From NCBI GenBank assembly GCA_945902255.1, contig CAMDMO010000040.1, positions 1-11,851 on the forward strand: a DNA stretch of 11,851 nt, in the 5' to 3' direction. This document shows, piece by piece, positions 7,029-11,851 of the stretch. Positions within the stretch are counted from its first letter, which is position 1. Each line of letters begins with the position of its first letter. A model generated the notes under the pieces. The model saw only the letters and a list, made by a program, of their open reading frames with translations, was not told the DNA's origin and made no database searches. A program made the position numbers and the translations under genes. Source of the stretch: Rickettsia typhi (GTDB lineage: Bacteria; Pseudomonadota; Alphaproteobacteria; Rickettsiales; UBA1997).

Positions 7029-7817
7029 CTAAAGTTTTTTATACGGAGGAAAGTCCAAGCCTTTTGGAGAAGAGGTAAAGATTTCACATCCATCTTTTGT
7101 AACTCCTAAGCTATGTTCAAACTGCGCTGATAAAGATTTATCGCGAGTTGTAACTGTCCAGCCGTCATGTTTGCTTAAAATTGTTTCATATCCACCAGCA
7201 TTTACCATTGGCTCAACTGTAAAAAACATTCCTTCTTCTAAAACTAAACCATGACCTTTTTTACCATAATGTAAAATTGATGGTTCGGCGTGAAATATTT
7301 TACCAATTCCGTGTCCGCAATAATCTCTTACAACTGAAAATCCATTTTTTTCAACGTAAGATTGAATAGCATTTCCAATATCTCCTAGATGATTTCCGGG
7401 TTTTACTTGCTCAATTCCAAGCATCATAGCTTCATAAGTAACCTGACAAAGCCTTTTTGCTTTAATTGAAGGCTCCCCAACATAATACATTCTGCTAGAA
7501 TCGCCATGCCAACCATCTAAAATTACCGTTACATCAATATTTACAATATCACCTTTTTGCAATGTTTTGTCATTTGGAATTCCGTGACAAATTACATGAT
7601 TTATTGAAGTGCAAATTGACTTTGGAAAGCCTTTATAATTAAGCGGGGCAGGGATGGCGCCACTTTCAATAATTTTATTATGACATAAATCATTTAGTTG
7701 ATTTGTGCTTACATCTGGTTTTACAAAATCTGTAATAAAGTCTAAAATTTCAGCAGCTAATCGTCCGGCAGCTTGCATTTTTTTAAATTCTTCTTGGTTA
7801 TGAATAGTAATTGTCAT
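7029..7817 (-). CDS. map: Type I methionine aminopeptidase
   Basis: This 262-residue metalloenzyme removes the initiator methionine from new proteins in the cytoplasm. The five metal ligands of the pita-bread fold are all visible: D95 (NIDVTV), D106 (HGDSSR), H169 (CGHGIG), E202 (TVEPM) and E234 (QFEHS). The substrate-contacting histidines H79 (ICHGIP) and H176 (IFHAEP) are also kept. It lacks the N-terminal zinc-finger extension of eukaryotic MAP1 and the insertion of type II enzymes, and length equals the usual bacterial form. The gene is the only one here on the - strand. It converges with leuS across the palindromic element and diverges from rpoZ across a 74-base gap. The start has no evident ribosome binding site, but the N-terminus (TITIHNQEEFKKMQAAGRLAAE) aligns well with family starts. 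Confidence 0.96.
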   Translation of the reverse strand: MTITIHNQEEFKKMQAAGRLAAEILDFITDFVKPDVSTNQLNDLCHNKIIESGAIPAPLNYKGFPKSICTSINHVICHGIPNDKTLQKGDIVNIDVTVILDGWHGDSSRMYYVGEPSIKAKRLCQVTYEAMMLGIEQVKPGNHLGDIGNAIQSYVEKNGFSVVRDYCGHGIGKIFHAEPSILHYGKKGHGLVLEEGMFFTVEPMVNAGGYETILSKHDGWTVTTRDKSLSAQFEHSLGVTKDGCEIFTSSPKGLDFPPYKKL

Positions 7818-7825
7818 GAATTTTG

Positions 7826-7854
7826 TTGATTTGCTGAATTGGAAGTTTTATAAT
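7826..7854 (+). promoter_or_regulatory. Predicted sigma-70 promoter for rpoZ-spoT
   Basis: A consensus -10 box TATAAT (7849-7854) lies 17 bases after TTGATT (7826-7831), a four-of-six match to the -35 consensus. This predicts a transcription start near 7861, about 30 bases before the rpoZ ATG. The last two bases of the -10 box are also the first two of an in-frame ATG at 7853, so that ATG could not be used as a start on this transcript. Confidence 0.6.
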
Positions 7855-7891
7855 GTTGACTATATTCTATAAACTAAATCTCAATTTCACA

Positions 7892-8239
7892 ATGGCAAGA
7901 ATTACTGTTGAAGACTGTGTTACAATTGTACCTAATCGTTTTGAGCTTTGTCTAGTTGCTAGCAATCGTGCTAAAAGCATTCTTTCTGGCGCTGCTACGG
8001 CATTAGATCGTAAAGAAAAGCCAGCTGTTATAGCTTTAAGAGAAATTGCTGAAGGCATGGTTGATGTTGAAAATGTTAAAAAAAATATTGTAAATTCAAT
8101 TAAAAATCGCGGCATCATTGAAATTACCTCAACGCAAAATAGTGAAGTTCATGAAATAATTGAAGAAGAATCTCAAAATCACGCATCTGTTTTAAAAGAT
8201 GACACTTTTGTTGATGAAAATATTCAAGTTGATGATTAA
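7892..8239 (+). CDS. rpoZ: DNA-directed RNA polymerase omega subunit
   Basis: The product, 115 residues from this start, is the small omega subunit that helps fold and hold the beta-prime subunit. The conserved region begins at the initiator: MARITVEDCV, then NRFELCLVASNRAKSILSG, then KEKPAVIALREIAEG, all standard omega sequence. The C-terminal tail (about residues 75-115) is acidic and poorly conserved, as in other alphaproteobacteria. The frame is open further upstream to an ATG at 7853, adding 13 residues, but that codon overlaps the predicted -10 box and family members begin at MARITVEDC, so the 7892 ATG is chosen. spoT starts 37 bases downstream, the same gene order as in E. coli, which places an RNA polymerase subunit and the ppGpp enzyme in one probable transcription unit. 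Confidence 0.94.
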   Translation: MARITVEDCVTIVPNRFELCLVASNRAKSILSGAATALDRKEKPAVIALREIAEGMVDVENVKKNIVNSIKNRGIIEITSTQNSEVHEIIEEESQNHASVLKDDTFVDENIQVDD

Positions 8240-8276
8240 CTAGATTGCTCCACTAGGGCATCTTTATCGAAATTAC

Positions 8277-10424
8277 ATGATTTCTTCTGCTGAATTCATT
8301 GCTAGAATAAGGTCTTATCATCCAAATCTTAATGAAGCTTTAATTCAAAAAGCTTACATTTTTTCTAAAACTGCTCACGGAAATCAAAAACGCCACTCTG
8401 GCGATCCATACTTCTCTCATCCACTTGCTGTTGCTGAAATTTTAATAGATTTAAAACTTGATCAAGCCTCCATAATTACCGCTTTGCTTCATGATGTTGT
8501 AGAAGATACAGATATTACTCTTAGCGATATCGAAAAAGATTTTGGTGAAGAAATTGCTAAGCTAGTTGACGGAGTTACTAAATTAGGAGTAATAGAATCA
8601 ATTCCATCTAATGAAAGAGTTGCTGAGAATTTTCGTAAACTTGCCATGGCAATGTCTGAAGATATCAGAGTGCTATTGGTTAAGCTAGCTGATCGTTTGC
8701 ACAATATGCGAACCCTTTATTACATGCCTTCGAAGGAAAAAAAAATAAAAATCGCTAAAGAAAGTCTAGATATTTACGCTCCTTTGGCGGGCAGAATAGG
8801 ACTTGGAAGCGTCAAAGAAGAGTTGCAAGAACTTTCTTTTGAAATTATAGATCCCGAGAGTAGGGGATATATTATTGAAAGATTGAACGAGATTCGTGAA
8901 CAACAAAAAGACTTAATTGCTAAGATTATTGAAGATTTATCCAGGTTATTTCAAGACAATGAAATTAAGTTAGAAATTTCTGGTCGCGAAAAAAAGCCCT
9001 ATTCAATTTGGATGAAAATGAAAAAGCAGAATATCGGCTTTTACAATTTGCACGATATTATGGCTTTTCGCATAATATTAAAAGATATTCCGCAATGCTA
9101 TGTGGCTCTTGGGTTGATTAATTCAACTTACAATATGATCCCAGGTACTTTTATTGATTATATCAGTACGCCAAAAGAAAATGGTTACCAGTCATTACAT
9201 TTGGCAATTTTGGGGCCATTTAATAAAAAAATAGAAATCCAAATTCGTGATCACAAAATGCACGAAATATCTGAGTTTGGAGTTGCTGCTCACTGGCGTT
9301 ATAAAGAAAGTCATAAGGTAAAAAATAGCAAAGAAAATGAGCAATATCGCTGGATTAGAGAGTTAATAAATCTTTTTGAAAATTCCGAAAGCGCTAGTGA
9401 AGTGTTAAAAAATCACAAATTGCAAATGCATAGCAATGAGGTTTTTTGCTTCACACCTTCTGGCGATATTTTTAACTTACCATCTGGTGCCACAGTTATT
9501 GATTTTGCTTATGCGATACATTCAGAGATAGGAAATAATTGCACATCTGCCAAGGTAAATGGAATGATTGCGCCTTTAAGGCAAAAGCTTGGCAATGGTG
9601 ATCAGGTTGAAATTATTACAGCAAAGAATTCTAAACCATCACCCAATTGGCTGCAATTTGTTGCAACTTCAAAAGCAAAATCAGCAATTAAGCACTTTAT
9701 TAGAAGTGAAAAATTTTCTGAATATAGTAATTTAGGTCGAGCTATCTTAAATAAATTTTTTGTTTCCAAAAACTTAGAATTAAGCGATAAAATTTTAGAA
9801 AAAATATTACCATCTTTTCAGAAAAAAACTATTGCTGACTTATGTGCTCAAGTAGCTGAGGGATTGATTTCTAGGCAAGAAATATTAAAAGCGATTTATC
9901 CAGATTTTAAAGAAGAAACGAAGCAAGAAAAATTATCGAAACAGCAAGAAAAAAAGCGTCAAACTAATCATTTTTTACCAATCGAAGGTTTAGTTTCTGG
10001 TATGGCGATGCATTATGGCGGATGTTGCAATCCAATTCCTGGAGACCCAATTCTTGGAATAATTAATACCGGCACCGGAGTTACAATTCATAACCAAACA
10101 TGTCATAATCTGAAAAATATTGTTTTATCTCCGCAAAGAATTATTGATGTTTGTTGGAAAAGTGATGAGGAAATTGGTGATGAAACTTACGCTAGCAGAA
10201 TCAGAATTGTGATGGAAAATAAAACCGGAAGCCTTGCGGATGTTAGCAGTATAATTGCAAAGAAAAAAGTAAATATAGTTAATATTAAAAGCTCAAATCG
10301 TTCTTTTGATTATTTTGAAGTTACGGTGGATGTTCAAGTTAAGAGTGTTGATCACTTAGAAGAAATTTTATCTGCTTTGCGTGTTTTGAAGAAAATTATT
10401 GAAGTTGAAAGAATCTCGGGATGA
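8277..10424 (+). CDS. spoT: RelA/SpoT-family (p)ppGpp hydrolase/synthetase
   Basis: This 715-residue protein is a full-length RSH enzyme controlling the alarmone (p)ppGpp. Domain order is normal. The HD hydrolase domain (about 20-170) keeps R39, H48, the HD pair H72-D73, E76-D77, D139 and N143, so hydrolysis looks intact. The synthetase domain is at about 235-345, with SGREKKPYSIWMKM, NGYQSLH (302-308), the catalytic E320 in EIQIR, and GVAAHWRYK. TGS covers about 385-450, followed by a helical region, the conserved-cysteine motif HYGGCCNPIPGD (579-590) and a C-terminal ACT domain (about 640-712). One oddity: the charged loop usually read RFKD in bifunctional enzymes (EXDD in RelA) is TFID at 291-294, keeping only the final Asp. 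Synthetase activity could therefore be weakened or altered. Many Rickettsia have only broken spoT fragments, whereas this gene is intact. It lies 37 bases after rpoZ. Confidence 0.94.
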   Translation: MISSAEFIARIRSYHPNLNEALIQKAYIFSKTAHGNQKRHSGDPYFSHPLAVAEILIDLKLDQASIITALLHDVVEDTDITLSDIEKDFGEEIAKLVDGVTKLGVIESIPSNERVAENFRKLAMAMSEDIRVLLVKLADRLHNMRTLYYMPSKEKKIKIAKESLDIYAPLAGRIGLGSVKEELQELSFEIIDPESRGYIIERLNEIREQQKDLIAKIIEDLSRLFQDNEIKLEISGREKKPYSIWMKMKKQNIGFYNLHDIMAFRIILKDIPQCYVALGLINSTYNMIPGTFIDYISTPKENGYQSLHLAILGPFNKKIEIQIRDHKMHEISEFGVAAHWRYKESHKVKNSKENEQYRWIRELINLFENSESASEVLKNHKLQMHSNEVFCFTPSGDIFNLPSGATVIDFAYAIHSEIGNNCTSAKVNGMIAPLRQKLGNGDQVEIITAKNSKPSPNWLQFVATSKAKSAIKHFIRSEKFSEYSNLGRAILNKFFVSKNLELSDKILEKILPSFQKKTIADLCAQVAEGLISRQEILKAIYPDFKEETKQEKLSKQQEKKRQTNHFLPIEGLVSGMAMHYGGCCNPIPGDPILGIINTGTGVTIHNQTCHNLKNIVLSPQRIIDVCWKSDEEIGDETYASRIRIVMENKTGSLADVSSIIAKKKVNIVNIKSSNRSFDYFEVTVDVQVKSVDHLEEILSALRVLKKIIEVERISG

Positions 10425-10467
10425 GTCTTTGTTGAATAGTTTGTAGAAATAAATTAAAAATAATTTT

Positions 10468-11851
10468 ATGGGAGATTTAGCGGAGTTACTAGGTATCGAA
10501 TTAGGTATTTTAGAAGAATTGGCGGCAGAAGAATCACAAATAGAGTTAAGAAAAATAGTTAGAACAAAACTCTCTGCTCTTCAATCGGTTGGAGATATTG
10601 ATAAGCTGAATGCTATTATGATAAAGTTGCTGGCAATACCTGAATTAAAAACGATACCTCTTTTTATTGCGGCAGATATAGGAAATGAAGAAGCGGTCGA
10701 ATTTTTATTGGATCGTGGAGGGGAGGTTAATCAGGCTATTGTTGGCGGTGCAACACCTCTTTATGTTGCATCACAGAATGGACATGTAGCGGTAGCAAAA
10801 CTTTTATTGGATCGTGGAGCGGCAGTTAATCAGGTTATGACCGACGGCATGACGCCTCTTTATGTTGCATCACAAGAAGGACATGTAGAGGTAGTCAAAA
10901 TTTTATTGGGTAGTGGAGCTGCGGTTAATCAGGCTAGGGAGACTAGTGGTGTAACGCCTCTTCATATAGCGTCACAAAATGGAGATATAGAGACGGTTAC
11001 ACTTTTATTAGATTATGGGGCAGCTGTTAATCAAGTGGTTAGAGATGGAGCAACGCCTCTTTTTATTGCATCGCATTGTGGGCATGAGGCGGTAGCTAAG
11101 CTTTTATTGGATCGAGGAGCGTTGGCTAATCAATCTAGAGTTGATGGTGCAACACCTCTTCATGTCGCGTCACATAATGGACATGTTGGCGTTACAATCT
11201 ATCTAATAAGAGGTGGTGCAATTAGAAATGCTAGAAATGATTTTGGTAATACAGCATTTCATATCGCTGCTAGTCCTGAAGTTTTTAATGCTCTTGTCGA
11301 TGGTTTAAATCAAGAAGAGTTGCAAGTGGCTTTAAGTATTAGAAATAACGATAGAAATACTCCGATAGAGTTTGCTGTAATTCATAATAAGTCATATTTA
11401 GCGCTCTCTCCAGTTGCTAGAAGTGCCATAGATAATTTTGGCAACACGGTATTTCATTTCGCTGCTACAACATTTCATTTTGGTGGCGGTCGCAATAGTT
11501 TGGAAGCATTTCATGCTCTTGCCAAAGGTTTAACAACTGAAGAATTACAAACAGAGCTACATACCAGAAATATTTTTGGACAAACTCCGGAAATGAATTT
11601 GTTAAATGATAGATTGAGTGAAGTGCTGGTTTCATGTTTTTCAAGAGGAATTAAGCCTCCTGAAACTAGGTTAGGAAAAAAAGCTTATTTTGATGCGACT
11701 AGAGAAAGTCGAGATCTTGCAAAAGTTGCAGCATTTCATTTACCTCAAAGAATAGATAATTTTTTTATAAAATTATTTAGAATAGTTACAAGGCGCAATA
11801 TGATAAACCCAGGTCTTCACGATATAGTGAGTTATTACAATCGAAATAGAA
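10468..11851 (+). CDS. Ankyrin-repeat protein (5' part; runs off the window)
   Basis: The frame is open from the ATG at 10468 to the last base, giving 461 residues with the 3' end missing. Residues 1-62 are a helical, acidic N-terminus without signal peptide or membrane segment. Six consecutive ankyrin repeats follow at about 63-261, most with the consensus TPLhhAS.xGH...VxLLLDxGAxVNQ. After them come degenerate repeats in a longer module that occurs twice (about 257-299 and 322-374), then a more basic region from about 393 with no repeats that I do not recognise. Ankyrin arrays bind other proteins, and in intracellular alphaproteobacteria such proteins are often type IV or type I effectors acting in the host; that role is inference here. 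Closest-neighbour repeats are very alike in DNA, suggesting recent tandem expansion. The start lies 43 bases after spoT and lacks a ribosome binding site. Confidence 0.88.
   Translation, partial: MGDLAELLGIELGILEELAAEESQIELRKIVRTKLSALQSVGDIDKLNAIMIKLLAIPELKTIPLFIAADIGNEEAVEFLLDRGGEVNQAIVGGATPLYVASQNGHVAVAKLLLDRGAAVNQVMTDGMTPLYVASQEGHVEVVKILLGSGAAVNQARETSGVTPLHIASQNGDIETVTLLLDYGAAVNQVVRDGATPLFIASHCGHEAVAKLLLDRGALANQSRVDGATPLHVASHNGHVGVTIYLIRGGAIRNARNDFGNTAFHIAASPEVFNALVDGLNQEELQVALSIRNNDRNTPIEFAVIHNKSYLALSPVARSAIDNFGNTVFHFAATTFHFGGGRNSLEAFHALAKGLTTEELQTELHTRNIFGQTPEMNLLNDRLSEVLVSCFSRGIKPPETRLGKKAYFDATRESRDLAKVAAFHLPQRIDNFFIKLFRIVTRRNMINPGLHDIVSYYNRNR
10654..11250 (+). repeat. Six tandem ankyrin repeats, 99 bases each (one of 102)
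   Basis: Repeat units begin at 10654, 10753, 10852, 10954, 11053 and 11152. Each is 33 codons except the third, which has one extra codon (RETSGV at its end). DNA is strongly alike between units, for instance TTTTATTGGATCGTGGAG recurs with little or no change in units 1 and 2 and as TTTTATTGGATCGAGGAG in unit 5. Confidence 0.85.
11236..11589 (+). repeat. Two copies of a longer degenerate ankyrin-derived module
   Basis: Copy A spans 11236-11364 (residues 257-299) and copy B 11431-11589 (residues 322-374). Both run: FGNT, then FHxAA, then F-x-ALxxGL, then EELQ, a leucine and RN, then TP. Copy B carries about ten extra residues rich in Gly, Phe and Thr after FHFAA. The pattern is visible in protein and partly in DNA (TTTGGTAATACAG against TTTGGCAACACGG). 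Confidence 0.65.

Noticed and set aside
7853..7891. Upstream ATG as the rpoZ start
   Set aside because: It overlaps a consensus -10 box, and the 13 extra residues are not part of the omega family, which begins at MARITVEDC.
7867..8118. Small - strand frames opposite rpoZ and spoT (also at 8489-8704)
   Set aside because: They mirror strongly conserved coding regions and have no independent support.
10654..11250. CRISPR-like periodicity of about 99 bases
   Set aside because: The repeats are codon-aligned ankyrin units in an open frame, not short repeats with unique spacers.

Overview
This AT-rich window looks chromosomal and comes from an alphaproteobacterium, most likely a member of the Rickettsiales or a relative. 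Evidence for this is the paired virB8/virB9 type IV secretion genes of rickettsial type, the mitochondrial-like Nfu protein, the rpoZ-spoT pair, a large ankyrin-repeat gene, and very low G+C in both coding and intergenic DNA. Assignment is from recognised protein families only; no 16S or database search was possible.

Layout. Bases 2-559 hold the 3' end of a YejA-like peptide-binding protein gene. It is followed at once by nfu (568-1137), a tRNA-Arg(CCG) gene (1143-1219), a CinA-type molybdopterin-binding domain gene (1234-1974), virB8 (1994-2824), virB9 (2852-3718) and leuS (3718-6852). All are on the + strand with short gaps, and virB9 and leuS overlap by one base. A palindromic intergenic element (about 6883-7019) separates leuS from the convergent map gene (7029-7817, - strand). 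A divergent promoter region then leads into rpoZ (7892-8239) and spoT/rsh (8277-10424). The window ends inside an ankyrin-repeat gene that begins at 10468 and is still open at the last base.

How the genes fit together. Most are housekeeping: Fe-S cluster delivery (nfu), translation (tRNA-Arg, leuS), N-terminal methionine removal (map), RNA polymerase (rpoZ) and the stringent response (spoT). Mixed in are host-interaction genes: two core components of a type IV secretion system and an ankyrin protein of the sort often secreted by intracellular bacteria.

The standout feature is leuS. Its editing (CP1) region carries an in-frame insertion of about 208 residues that looks like a complete transglutaminase/papain-like domain with an intact Cys-His-Asp triad (C445, H483, D500). 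The flanking leucyl-tRNA synthetase keeps its HMGH and KMSKS motifs. I know of no described leucyl-tRNA synthetase with this architecture. Secondary points are a (p)ppGpp synthetase domain whose RXKD/EXDD charge motif reads TFID, a composite palindromic repeat between convergent genes, and a second, longer repeat class in the C-terminal half of the ankyrin protein.
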